DNA of 64,000 bases from Carex sylvatica. Taxonomy: Eukaryota; Streptophyta; Magnoliopsida; Poales; Cyperaceae. The position numbers were made by a program, and so were the translations under genes. Where the stretch lies: contig CAXKVR010000085.1 of NCBI GenBank assembly GCA_964058845.1, positions 1 to 64,000 on the forward strand, written 5' to 3'. The notes under the pieces were generated by a model. That model saw only the letters and a list, made by a program, of their open reading frames with translations. It was not told where the DNA came from and did no database searches. Of the stretch, positions 48,501 to 59,542 are shown piece after piece; positions within the stretch are counted from its first letter, which is position 1, and each line of letters opens with the position of its first letter.

Positions 48501-49439
48501 AATTACTGTTATTGAACTGATTAGGAATTAAATATCAAAAACCAACCATTTCTCATTTCTAGTATTTAACTAATTTAAGTAGAGTCCAGTTTAGATTTGA
48601 ACCGTCCCTGTGATCGATACCCGACGATATACTACTCGATAGGACAGTGCACTTGCAGTCTGAACCGAAGGTGTATTAAAGGTTAAAAGGTACAGCTTGC
48701 TGTACTGAAACTTTGTACCATACGCTTTTGTGTGAACACATTTGATAGATGAGTATTTGAGGAGCTAGAGGGGTTACGATTTTGTACCGGCAAAGCCACG
48801 GTTTTAGATTTTTGAGCTTTGCTTTAGCTCTCTAGATTGCCGAAGCTTCTCTTCAAATCTACAGAAGTGTACATATAGGTCATCCGGTGTGAATGAGTTA
48901 TGCGTGCCTTAGATTGCTTCTAATGCACTCACCAATCCAGACCATTTATCCCTCATGAGTATTATCCTCAATAGCTTACCTACAACTTTATTGTTAGAAA
49001 GTGGTTCTCCTAATTCGGTAAATTTATTTTGGATATGCATAAGTCTATTATACATATCCTCAATGCTTTCACCATCTTCTACCTTGAAGTTTTCAAATTT
49101 GGCTTCTAAACCGGTTATCTTGGTACGTTTAATTTGGGTATTTTTCTCATACTGATTTACAATAGCATCCCACATTTCTTTTGCGGTTGAGGAGCTATCA
49201 AAGATTGATGCAACCGATTCACTAACCAAGTTAAATATGACATTGGTTGCAAGGTCATTATCTTTCTTGATTTGTTTGGATTCGAGAGTCTCGATTTTGG
49301 TGTCACTTGCACTTTCGGTAGGAACGGGAGTGAAATTTGGTGTATACTCCTTTTTAACCACATACCATATCTCAAGAATATTTAGATAGTTGTTCATGGT
49401 TTTCTTCCAATGCATAAATTTTTTTGGATGTGTTACCAA
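45600..49439 (-). pseudogene. gag of the Sirevirus-like element, split by an insertion
   Basis: The N-terminal half (48,909-49,439) has WKKTMNNYLNILEIWYVV, AKEMWDAIVNQYEKNTQIK and DMYNRLMHIQNKFTELGE, typical of UBN2-type copia gag. After the insertion at 47,357-48,688 it resumes with a CFACHREGHTIQTC knuckle-like motif near 47,100, an acidic segment (INLALMASVDE, 46,581-46,964), a coiled coil (46,222-46,530) and the knuckle CNYCYKIGHTYLEC near 45,660. So there are two CX2CX4HX4C-like motifs, the second intact. The frame is lost several times. The reading frame of the first block has no clear ATG at its start. Confidence 0.8.
47357..48688 (+). mobile_element. Probable solo LTR (1,332 bp) inserted in the gag region
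   Basis: The segment interrupts gag and is flanked by GGTAC on both sides (47,352-47,356 and 48,689-48,693), a 5-bp target duplication. It begins TGCTGCAAGTTTG; the right end (GGTTAAAA) is not the expected CA. A TATA box TATAAAAAAG lies at 47,621-47,630, as in an LTR promoter. The line TCCCTGTGATCGATACCC near 48,605 resembles sequence near the LTR ends of some Ty3-type elements (from memory). No ORF is present. The near-palindrome TACACGACTCGTGTA and variants are repeated at 47,427-47,550 and 48,333-48,410. Confidence 0.6.
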
Positions 49440-49529
49440 AAACTAGGGCTTCCTTCACGTGTCTATAGGATGTCATTTGTCAAGTTGATATAACCCTAAT
49501 TAAGTGTGTCTTAATTTGAGTAACTTGTT

Positions 49530-49538
49530 CTGATACCA
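49530..49538 (-). other. Primer-binding site of the Sirevirus-like element
   Basis: The minus strand reads TGGTATCAG three bases inside the 5' LTR, the common initiator tRNA-Met primer site. The match ends after nine bases (then AACAAG). Confidence 0.7.
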
Positions 49539-49541
49539 CTT

Positions 49542-50584
49542 TATTGAACTAAGGGGCACCACTAATTGCTCTAAAAACTGAAAATAATCGCAATTAAAAG
49601 TAAATAGATGAGTTTAGAGAAATTTGACACGCAAGATGATAACGGAGTTCGGTAAAAACAAAGGCCTACGTCTCCGGGGGCTTCGCAATCTCTTCTAGGT
49701 GCATCTTTCTATTACCCAATATGAAATAATTACAACTTGTGAACCGTTGAGCCCTTACAATCTAAGAGGAAAGTCAATCGGCCAACTAGAGATGAGAACC
49801 GACGAGCCCTGTAACACGGCCTACTAGAGAGATGAGAACAAGATCTCTAAGTTTAAGACACTCAAGAGAAACACTCAATAGATCACTCTAACCTAATCTA
49901 ACTTGAGATTAGTGAAGTGAATTTGAGGTTGTTGGAGAGATTTTGAAGTTTTAAGCTCTCACAACAATGGAGTAACTAAAGCTCTCAGAAAATTACTTTT
50001 TAGAAGTTTAGAGTCAGCTGAGATACTTTGGGAAGAAAGTCCAAAGTCCTATATATAGAAACAGCTGTTTAATGAGCTGTTTGACCTAAAACGTTACCAA
50101 CATTTTAGTTCAAAATGCGATTTAGGGCTTTAATTTTTGACAGCTTTGAAATCGATCAAAACATTACCAACGATTATAAAACGTTACCAATGATTTGACA
50201 CTGTAAAAACTTGATCAAAATATGATTTTTTGGAAACATGAATTTAATTAAAACGTTACAACGTTTATAAAATGTCTGTAACGTTTGATATTAAATCCTG
50301 TGTTTAAACAAGCTGTCCCTCAGCGGTTTCTTTCAGGTTAAATCGTTATAACGTTACCAACGTTTGTACCCTATTGAAATAATATCAAACACATTTTATC
50401 AAGTTTAAAATATTACAATTTCAAATCTTGATAAGTGTCTTCATGATTTCTTCAGTTCAAGCAATCCATATTGCTATTCCAATTAGCTTGAATCTGTATA
50501 ACTCTAAAAATAGAAGAAATCGTAAAATTCAATAATTGTATGATTTGCAAATTAGTCAAATAGATGAAAAAGATTATTGCTACA
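49542..50584 (-). repeat. 5' LTR of the Sirevirus-like element
   Basis: Runs from TATTGAACTAAGGGGCACC to GATTATTGCTACA on the plus strand, 1,043 bp. It is shorter than its partner through small deletions, including one near 50,100 in the AACGTT/ATTTTAG repeats. Its first bases have drifted from TG to TA. Confidence 0.88.
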
Positions 50585-51732
50585 ACGACCGGGTTAAGGC
50601 ATTTGGGCGGACCCGAACTGAAAATTAGATTTGATTAATTTCAATTCTTTAATTTGAAAAAAGCCTTGAGATTTGTTCTGATTGAACAATGAACGGTTGA
50701 GATTTTCCAAAAGAAACAAATATTCAAACATGGTTGTATATGGTGTGAATTCATTCCGACGGGAAGCAAAGGGAATAGTATAAAAATAAAGTTTGTTTAT
50801 TAACATTAAGTCCCCTTTAAATATCAAGTTTGTTTAATAAATTCGAATCGATTAGAATATATATACAAATATAAATATTTATTTAACCATACTTCTAGAA
50901 TTTATAATAAATCGATATTTTAAATTTTATAATATTATTTTTTCAAATATTTCACGTGTTTAATCTCAAATATAATCTCGAATGATTCGATATTAATCAT
51001 GTATGTTTTTATATAAATATTTATCTATTCAATTCTTATATTTTATTTATTTATACGAATCGTATCATTTTATTTTGTTTTTTTACTCTTCTTTTCTAAA
51101 TCTTACGTCTGGTAACGAATTTCTGCGGGTAGTTATAAAAATTATTTTAGATCTATAATAATAATAATATTTTTAATATACATAATATCATATTTCGTTT
51201 ATATTTCAAATTTTAGATTCATTTCAGATTAATCAGATAATTCTGATTGGTCATTAATTTAGTTAGAAAATTTTATTTAGTTGAAAAATCAGTTTAGCAA
51301 TAAATCACGTTTTAAAATTTTAGAATATAACAGTAAATACAATATATTGAATAAAATTAAATAGTCTTGTCAAATGTACTAACTAAATAAAATTATTAAA
51401 TTTGATACATTGTAAAAGTTCCATGTAAATGTATGTTTCTACATTATTATTTCGTTCCAACCCAATTATTCCTATGTGTATTCTTGTTTGACTAATTAAA
51501 TAATTTGACTATATATATATATATATATTATAATTTGACTAAAATAATATAGTTTAGAAAATATATAATTAATATATATTTTGAGTTATCTTTAACTAAA
51601 TATATAATATTTTATATTCCTTTGTATTCTACTTAAATACGCGTTCAATCAGGCTACTTGATCAGCTTGGAATCCTCATATTTTATTTTATTAGTGAGTT
51701 ATATTAGTGCAAGAAATGATATTAATATTATT
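50585..51732. other. Very AT-rich intergenic region
   Basis: Poly-A/T-dense DNA with a (TA)n run at about 51,510-51,529. A 77-codon minus-strand ORF at 50,594-50,827 has no recognisable motif. Nothing else was found. Confidence 0.5.
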
Positions 51733-51743
51733 TTTGGAGTTTA

Positions 51744-51977
51744 GTGGGGGGTAATTCAAGTTCATCTACATATAGACAATCAGACTACAATTCAAGTAGT
51801 AATCCAGAATTTTCTAACACATACAATTCATATGTTGGATATGCAGATGTTAATAATTCTTCATTTGACACTACATTAATGTCTTCATTTTTTGACTCTG
51901 TACAACAATATCCCCATCTGTATTTTAATACAGAGGACGATGAGATGATGCAGCCAGCTCGACATAGCTTCTGGTAA
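51744..51977 (+). CDS. Ser/Asn/Tyr-rich C-terminal exon candidate, unknown
   Basis: A 77-codon open frame follows a possible acceptor (GGAGTTTAG at 51,736-51,744) and ends ...MMQPARHSFW-stop. It is rich in Ser, Asn and Tyr with an acidic patch (TEDDEMM), so probably disordered. There is no ATG near its start. I do not recognise the family, and no upstream exon is evident in the AT-rich DNA. It could be the last exon of a decayed gene or a chance ORF. Confidence 0.18.
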   Translation: MGGNSSSSTYRQSDYNSSSNPEFSNTYNSYVGYADVNNSSFDTTLMSSFFDSVQQYPHLYFNTEDDEMMQPARHSFW

Positions 51978-53341
51978 TAAAAGTGTGTTCTATTTGTAAT
52001 GTTTGTAATACATTATATAATTAGTTGATTATTTGAGTATAATATTGTCTTAATTAATATAATTTTTTTACAAATTATTTTTATCAATTTTTTCCTACTT
52101 TTTGGCTACAAAACAAGGCTTTTGCTCCGATTCCGAGTTTTAGGATCATTATGTCAAATAAAGCATTCAAGTGAACAACTAATTATGCAATTATAGCACC
52201 TGTCACTTCAATGAAGAATATTTCAAATTAAGGAAATTATTTTCATTATGGTCAGACCAACGGCTCAGCCTGCCTGCTATAAGTAAAGTACCTACTGGGT
52301 ATAGCTGATTTGTACATCTAACCGAAACAATATGAAAACCTGTTAAGGCGCCTTCATGCATAAAATTATTTTCAGCACAATTATTGATTAGTTTGCTATT
52401 TTCAACACAATTATTTTTTTATAATTAATATGAAATTGTTTCATATTAATGCAAAACAGTTTGATGTCGCTTAATGAGACACCAAATAAATATATCAATA
52501 CAGAACAGTTTCATATCATTTATAGGAAAGCATCCTTCTTCTCTAGAGTCAATTCCTCCTTCTCCGAGTGAACTAATTGAATCTAGAGATGAAATGAGAA
52601 AAACGTATAAAGGATTACCTTTAATTAATTAAGTTGATTGGTATCAAACAAAAGAATTGAATAACAAACTGAAAATGAGAAAATTTTAATTATGCTCTAA
52701 TTTGAGAGGAGCACCAAAGTTAGAAAGGAACTTACAATAACTGCAACTACGTCAACTGATGTTGAGGGAAAATAAGTATGGGTATGTAGGCGGTGATGAC
52801 AAGAAAGATAGAGTTTCCCCTGAAACTTTCTTTGCTGACAGATGGGTCCCATCTCGTTAAAAGTGAACTGATTTGTTGCTTATTTTATTTCAGTACGTTG
52901 CTCGATTTAGTCTTGACAGGCGGGAGGATTTACATTTTTCATACCGACATGACAGGCGGGAGAGTTTGGTGGGGGATTTAGTCTTGAGAGCCTCGGAGAA
53001 GGGTTTTGTGAGCGGCATCGCCATTTGAGCATTTTAATTGTTCGGAAGAGAAGAGAGAAGAGTAGCAAAATACATGGCAAACTATGGGAGAACACAAAGC
53101 GGAGTGAAGGGACGTGGCGTGCAGTCGTGCGATAGGAAGAGGGAAAAAATACAGCTGGCGGAAGAGTTACGAACCCCAGAGATGGAAACGTGAAGGTCAG
53201 CGAATAACATACTGAACCGTCCATCTCACATCTTACAGTAAACCAAAATTAAGGTATTTATAATTAGATAGTTAAATTATATTATAATTACTTGTGATCA
53301 TGATATTTACAGCCAATTTGTTAAGTACTCATATTTTTGTA
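51978..53341. other. Intergenic stretch with GC-richer 3' half
   Basis: The left half is AT-rich. From about 52,780 to 53,230 the base composition is more balanced, and the phrase GACAGGCGGGAG occurs twice 36 bp apart (near 52,915 and 52,951). A 105-codon minus-strand ORF over that part is low-complexity and unconvincing. Confidence 0.4.
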
Positions 53342-53736
53342 CGGAAGTGCTGTAAAGATTTGGTGAGCATATATGACATTAATTTCAAATGAGACAAATC
53401 CATACCATTGAAACCGATCTACTTCACGAGTGTGCGTGTACATGCAAAGTTTTAAAATTTTCGAATTCATTTGTCGAAAATCAAGCGGTCAAAAATTGAT
53501 GAAAAATGAATGCACCAAAATGAAGTATTAGAAGTTATTTTAATGAATTCATTTTTCATCAATTTTGGCCGCTTGACTTTGTACTAAATGAATTCGAAAA
53601 TTTGAAATGTCATTCATGTACACACTCATTCGTGAAGTAGATTGGTTTCAACGATTTGGATTTGTCTCGTTTGAAGTCAATCTTATAGATTTTGAAGTAC
53701 TGCTCAAAAAATATTTTGGTGAGCACATCACACCCT
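53342..53736. mobile_element. Foldback MITE (family member 2)
   Basis: The two halves are near reverse complements about a centre near 53,525: GAGACAAATCC...CATTGAAACCGATCTACTTCACGAGTG on the left against CATTCGTGAAGTAGATTGGTTTCAA...GGATTTGTCTC on the right. Inner parts (TTTTCGAATTCATTT, ATCAAGCGGTCAAAA, AAAAATGAATGCACCAAAAT) match the element at 23,885-24,299, so both belong to one family. The ends are eroded and no target duplication was identified; the limits are approximate. Confidence 0.75.
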
Positions 53737-53950
53737 CATTTTTTTTATAAACTGTAAGTTTACTTCCAATCTTCCCCTATATTGCTAGAAATATTAAAAG
53801 ATGACCTGAAAACATAAAATCATAAAATTTAATAATTCCAATGCTAAAACATGAATACATAAAATTTAAAACCATTCACGATATTTCTTATATGCAAAAC
53901 TACTATAGCTAATGATAATAGTAGCAGCATATAGGAGAAACCAGTCGGAA

Positions 53951-54247
53951 TCATTCCTGAAGAAGTGCCCGACGACAATAAAGGTGATAGAGCAAGTAGC
54001 CGGAAACAAGCACGGTGATTGCTACCTTTGACATCGTCAATGACATTTGGGCTGGTGTATATGCCTTCATAAGAAGTGGCCAAAAACAAGCACAAAAATA
54101 GACGAAGGTGCCAAAAACAAACATTGTGATAGCTACATCTAACATCATCAACGACATTGGGCCTGGAACACTTCCGATGGCCATTAACATCATGGCTGCG
54201 AACATCATACATTTTATGAAAAATCGATCCATCAGGGCCACTTCCAT
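53951..54247 (-). CDS. Small hydrophobic membrane protein, unknown family
   Basis: 98 codons from an ATG at 54,247. The product is strongly hydrophobic with about three predicted membrane segments (IKCMMFAAMMLMAIG; DVAITMFVFGTFVYFCACF; KVAITVLVSGYLLYHLY). Two of them belong to an internal repeat: PMSLMMLDVAIT.FVFG and QMSLTMSKVAIT.LVSG, preceded by PGP or PAQ. A TATA box lies about 95 bp upstream and the leader is purine-rich (AAAAGAGAGAACAGAGTGAG). A longer overlapping frame (53,844-54,212) lacks this composition and starts later. I do not recognise the family. The promoter and the repeat favour a real gene, but its small size and isolation leave room for doubt. Confidence 0.5.
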   Translation of the reverse strand: MEVALMDRFFIKCMMFAAMMLMAIGSVPGPMSLMMLDVAITMFVFGTFVYFCACFWPLLMKAYTPAQMSLTMSKVAITVLVSGYLLYHLYCRRALLQE

Positions 54248-54337
54248 CTCACTCTGTTCTCTCTTTTAGATGTCTGTAGCAATGTAAAATGCTTTATGAA
54301 ATTGGCTCAATGAAAACTGCGAGACAAATGGTGGAAT

Positions 54338-54344
54338 TTATAGG
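54338..54344 (-). promoter_or_regulatory. TATA box for the hydrophobic-protein gene
   Basis: The minus strand reads CTATAAATTCC, about 95 bp before the ATG at 54,247, a usual distance for a plant gene with a short leader. Confidence 0.45.
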
Positions 54345-55195
54345 TAAGGTTTTTCTAGGATGGATTTCATATAAAGCCATATACATACATAAAATAGTTA
54401 TATCTTATTAATAAAAGACAATTTTAATTGCCAAACACGGAGTGTCTGTTTTTATATTTCTAAATTTATTGTTTACTTTTATTTAAATTTCTTTTATATG
54501 AAGTTTTAATTTTCAATTGTTATGTATTCCTAATTAAGGTTTTAGTTGAACAACCAAGAGTTCAGTTATGTAGTTAATAAAGAAATAGACAAGTTAAAAA
54601 CAGTAATGCATAAATATATATAATATATGTATGTATGTATGTATATATTCCATATATATATATATATATATATAAATATGTATGCATATATATTTGCTTC
54701 TATATTGGACCGGCCGGGCAATGCTTTATTCTAAAAATATCTTGAGAAATGTGACGTTTATAACTCAAAATGTTTTAAATTGTAAATTAAATCATCCTAA
54801 TATTACTGACACCGGCATGTCTGGTAATAGAATTCATATAGAACTTAATTGAGGATTTCATTGGATCAGAAAGATAATTATGTCTATAAGTTTGATGGCA
54901 TAATTCATATTTGACCAACTTTTAACCTTAGAATCTTATTAATTGTAACCTACATATATGCATATAGCTCATAATTAACCTTCAATCCAAGTTCTAAATT
55001 ACATGTGTTTGTTGCTTGAATTGAACAAACTTGGAATTGTGTATATATGTCAAAAAGCACGTAAAATTAATATGAAAAATTGGAATTATTAATTAAATTA
55101 TAACTGAATTTGTTGAATTATTTGTTGAATTATTTGAGATATATGAATTATGTGTATAACTCAATCAAATTATAACTAAATTTGTGTGATACTAT
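54345..55195. other. AT-rich intergenic region with TA/TG microsatellites
   Basis: Contains (GTAT)n and (TA)n runs at about 54,613-54,690. No gene-like ORF was found. Confidence 0.5.
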
Positions 55196-55395
55196 CACTA
55201 CTACAAAAAATATTTTTCTCATCGCCTCTTTACCATCGAATGTGCTTCCGCACAGATGGTGTACGTCACGAGGGACAGCGTTATAATTACTTTGAATTTT
55301 TTACTGTCTGTTATGGATAAAAAACCGATGGCGTTGATGGACTCTCTCCTAACCCCCTCCTTTGCCATCGGTCAAATTTTACGAACAATTGTCAC
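55196..55395 (+). mobile_element. CACTA-type transposon terminus (isolated)
   Basis: CACTACTACAAAAAATATTT at 55,196 opens inward in the form typical of CACTA transposon ends. It is followed by repeats of the CATCG/CGATGG class (ACCATCGAATG, CAGATGGTG, ACCGATGGCG, GCCATCGGTC) as subterminal repeats. The matching right end was not found, and no transposase motif lies nearby. Probably a remnant. Confidence 0.45.
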
Positions 55396-57955
55396 TACAT
55401 TGATAAATCTAAAAAAAAGGTAATGTAGACCTTCTCTGTAATTGATACAAAGTAAGGTGCTGTGTTGTAAAAAAAATGTAATTGAGATGAGAAAATTGAA
55501 TAAAAGTAAATGCAACTCTAATAGTTGACGGCATCTTCTTCAATGATTCTCTAAAGAAACCATTGTTTTCCTTTCTTCTTTTGAATATGATGTTCACTGT
55601 TTTACGTGAAAGAATAAAAAAAATAATAGCCTTTGTTCTTTTATTGTTCACTTTCTTAATAAGGAAAAATATATAAAAAAATAATAAAATATATATTTCT
55701 TTTGAAACAATCTCTTTTGGTATTCTATTACCTTTGATGATATTTTGAAAGCATTATTATCATAAAAATATAAAATAAAATTTGTACATATGTAAAATAT
55801 ATTCTTTTTCCCCTTTTGTTCTTCTCTTCTTCTCTTTTCCTTCTTTTCTTTGCCTCCCTTGGATCTTTTAATAAAATGATCATTGGCTAAGATGTGTGTA
55901 GTGAGCCAGCTGGCATCCTTGCACATCCGACCCTTTGATTATTTTATTTAAAATACCTACTTAAGGGAATAAAGTGACAATAAAAAATTAACACACACAA
56001 GGGCTGTTTAAAGTAGAGCCAACTGGCATCCTTTGCAGTTCCTCAACCTAATGATCACTTGATGGACCTAATTGCAAAGAAAGAAATCAAGAATATAAGG
56101 GGTTATGCTGCCAAAATGCTAACTTTTGCTATTCTTGAGGACTTATTTGCAATTAGTGAGAGACTAAGGTCTGAAGTGTGAAAAGACAGCAACACCAATT
56201 GCTACATGTCATTTACATCTTTAGATCCATGAAGTCTTGATGATTTTGCCCTTTCAATCAAGTGAGAAGGACCAAAAAATGTGATTTTCATAAACCAGGG
56301 ACCTCCCTGTAAATCTTGAACTCTACTAATGTTTTAAATACTCAAATCTTGATGTATATTGCTTCCTTGGAGCTTTGATCATATCTTTATGTTTATTTAT
56401 GTCAAACAGTGTCTTAAAGCCACTAAAATCATGTGGTAACCTCAACCAGACTTCTGACCATGGCCATTACCTGTTAAAACTGATCAATGGTATGTCACTG
56501 GACCTGAATTCAGTAGCTAAGCACAAAATAAAAGCTGCTGGTATAGTGAAACACACCAAAATGCATTAAAAGACCCTTCTGTGCTGATGTGTCAGTATGG
56601 AGTAATACAAGGATTTAATTGCAAAATGGACTTTACAGTCAAATAAAGGACTTCAAAATACCCAAAATGGACAGAAATTTCATATTATTTGGATTTTAGT
56701 TCAATTTATTATGAATTTTTGAAGTTCAGCCTTTGAAATGTGAAAAACAGCAAAATTACAGCACAGTTCCGTGTTTGCCCTTGAGTTTAACCCTCTGTGT
56801 GGTATAGCTAGGAAGCCCCAAAATTCGTGAAATTTTACCAGAATATAGATCATTATGTCCTGAGAATTTTCATATAAATAACTTGAAATTTGGTTTAATA
56901 GAGCTCTCAGAATGGACTTTTAAAGTTGGCCATCGTCACGATAACAACAGCTAGTTACCAGCAGAATCCCCTGTACAAAAACACATATTTCACATAGCTC
57001 TGGACCGAGTTTTACAAAACTGTTTCACAGGCATATATATCACTACTTAAGGAAAGTTTCATATAAATAACACAAAATTTGGTGTAGCCAATTGGCGGAA
57101 ATTAATCTTTAAATTTCAGCCGTGCAGAAAGATTCTGCTGCGCCATTTACCAGAAAAATTCATTGTCTTGCTGTTTTGAAACATTTGTGGAGTCCTGTAC
57201 ATTACGCCTTCAATTCTCAAATTTTTATGGTCTAAATAACATACAACAGGGAACATTCTGTCCAAATTTCAGCTTGAAATGATGAGTCAAATAAGAGAAA
57301 TTCCAATCACAAAATAACACCCTGATTCAGTTCACATTGATCCAAAACTGATGGTCTTTAAAATCTACCCCTCTTGCAAATTGAATAAAAGTTAGACCAA
57401 ATATTCAAATGACCTGATTCCACCTCTCAAAAGATCTTTATTCATCCTTCTTTAAAACCATATAAAGAATTCCTGAAATGTCCAAGTGGATAAATCACAG
57501 TGAAAGAAACAAAATCTGAAAAACTGTAAAAATGTATAAAAATGCTGCTCAAGTCACTAGTTTGCACCTCTGTTCGACAAAGCAAACCATCATGAAAAAT
57601 TATGAAAATTGACCGACATGCAGTCTTGACATCATAGAATAAGACTGTAAAGTTTTATACAAAAATCTCCAAGTAAATTGAGAGATATCATACTCCAAAC
57701 ATTGACAAAACTTATAAATGTGTATGTGAAGCAACAGGTGCCCTTCTTCCAAAATTGATAAAGTGAAGGGTGAAAATGCAAATGAATCAAACTAGTCTCC
57801 CATGTGCTTTCTGCTAATCCCTCTATGAAGTCATAAACTTTAATCATCCAAACCCAATATCTAAAGCCCTCAAAATTAAACCTCAAAATCCAATTTACCC
57901 CAATTTGAGAACCAAAGTAAAATTTACCTAAGTCTCAAACACAACATATCCATAC
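55396..57955. other. Long non-coding stretch, possibly decayed LTR DNA
   Basis: No gene was recognised. Between about 55,880 and 57,950 the base composition is more even than in the surrounding AT-rich DNA, and the phrase CTGGCATCCTTKGCA recurs (55,910 and 56,026). This looks like long non-coding LTR or untranslated DNA of a large retroelement, but I could find no second copy, primer site or polypurine tract. Confidence 0.35.
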
Positions 57956-58790
57956 ACAAACTCTCTCGGGATCGAACAAGGAAGCCAATCTACGATCCTC
58001 AGTTTATACTGAAAATACTGCATTTATGTGCACACACTCTCCAAGGATCAAACAAGGAAGTCAATCCACACGGTCCTCAGTTTATACTGAAAATATCGCA
58101 TTTATATGCACACACACCCTCCTAGGATCGAGCAAGGAACCAATCCAAAATCCCCAGTTTATACTGAAAACGTCGCATCTATATGCACACACACTTTCCA
58201 AGGATCGATGAAGGAAGTCAATCCATAGTCCTCAGTTTATACTGAAATATTGCATTTATATGCACACACCCTTTAAGGATAGAACAAGAAATCAATCCAC
58301 GATCCTCAGTTTATACTGAAAACACCACATTCATATGCAAATATAGGTAGTAGGAGCTAGCACCGTGTCGTATGCTCTGAAGGCCATCGTGCACCATACC
58401 ATACCTGTAGGCGGTAGGAGCTGGCACCGCGTCATATGCTCTGAGTCCTATTGTGCACACAACATCTCGACAACCTGAATTGGCATCACGCTTCAAGTTC
58501 AGACTTAAGATGAATCTCCAAGGATCGAACAAGGAAGCCAATCCACGATCCTCAGTTTATACTAAAAACACTAATGCATAGGCCAAGTTAGGGATAGAAA
58601 ACCTAAGTTGCATCCTTGCATCGCATTCATATGCATACACTCTTCAAGGATCGAACAAGGAAGCCAATCCACGATCCACAGTTTATACTGAAAACACAAT
58701 GCATTGGTCAAGTTAGGGATAGGAAACCGAATTTGTATCTTTGCATCGCATTTATATGCATACTTTACGACATAAATACACCCCTTTTTA
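57956..58790. repeat. Tandem array of ~77-80-bp units with an interrupting spacer
   Basis: Each unit contains AAGGATCGAACAAGGAAG, CAATCCACGATCC, CTCAGTTTATACTGAAAA and GCATTTATATGCACACAC. Five copies run from about 57,960 to 58,340. A spacer holding two copies of GTAGGAGCTRGCACCGYGTC follows (58,345-58,500). Then come two more units, each joined to CAAGTTAGGGATAGRAAACC (58,582 and 58,708). The unit has no sustained reading frame. Confidence 0.85.
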
Positions 58791-59542
58791 TTTACGTTCA
58801 GCAGCCCTAAATCTTGGAATGAGGAGGTGCTCGAGAGACATAAATCTCGGGGTAATTAATGACGGGGGCTTGTGCCCATCGAAAGATTCAACGTCCCCAC
58901 AATCAATAAACTCTCTCGTACGGATATTACGTACGGGGGTGAACCATGAAGTTCCCTTTCTTCTTTCTTTCCTCTCGGAACAATGCCTTTCCCTAATACC
59001 ACATACCATACCGAAACCAGGAAAGCGGTGATGCTTCGGGGGCGGATGATGCGACGCAGAAAAGGCACCTCACACCGACACTACTATATTTATAAAATAC
59101 GCGTATTGTTTGCATTTATCCACCGTATTTAATTATCTACATACCACCATCGGTGGGACTACTAATCATCACTACTAGCCGATAGTTACAGTTAAAGGGA
59201 GAGCTAGGATTTTAAAAATATATATATCCAACAACACAGAATTGTTCTAGCACACTCTCAAAATTATTGGTCGTATCTAGGTAGCTCGCTTTCTCCGTCG
59301 CTACTTCGTCTTGACAATAGCACTCATCGCCCGTCACCTCAACAACACCGATCGAGCGCTCTCAGTCGTAAGGTTTCTACAACTGACACTCTGTCTATAT
59401 CTTAATTTCTAGAATTTTCTAGTTTGGGGGTTTTTAAGATAATATGGTTATAGAAATTAGTTTTAGATCTTTAGTTTTTTTTAAACATTAATTTATAGTT
59501 TTGGAGGTGCCTTACTCTTTGATTTGTAATTTAATTTCAGCA
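58791..59542. other. GC-richer spacer and possible 5' leader of a small gene
   Basis: From 58,800 to 59,060 the sequence is comparatively GC-rich, with ORFs on both strands that have no recognisable motif. A TATA-like run (AAATATATATATCC) lies near 59,215, and a TTTCAG acceptor lies just before the ATG at 59,543, so a leader intron may occupy 59,370-59,540. Confidence 0.35.

Larger units (their letters stand above)
38790..50584 (-). mobile_element. Sirevirus-like Ty1/copia element, 11.8 kb, with extra ORF and nested insertion
   Basis: Long LTRs at 38,790-39,907 and 49,542-50,584 bound minus-strand gag (49.4-45.6 kb), protease, integrase and RT (45.5-43.1 kb), a long post-pol region with an additional ORF (41.8-40.5 kb), and two polypurine tracts before the 3' LTR. 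The primer-binding site TGGTATCAG adjoins the 5' LTR. Long size, a coiled-coil gag, an ORF in the envelope position and repeated polypurine tracts are Sirevirus features. No matching target duplication was found (AGAGG left, ACGAC right). RT and RNase H are partly deleted and all frames are broken. A 1.33-kb insertion sits in gag. Confidence 0.88.

Noticed and set aside
38785..50589. Target-site duplication for the 11.8-kb element
   Set aside because: The flanks AGAGG and ACGAC do not match, so none is claimed.
52907..53224. 105-codon minus-strand ORF, Pro/Ser-rich
   Set aside because: No domain, no promoter, and compositional bias from a locally GC-richer stretch.
53844..54212. 122-codon minus-strand ORF overlapping the hydrophobic-protein gene
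   Set aside because: A different frame of the same DNA with its start further from the TATA box and no repeat pattern; probably a shadow.
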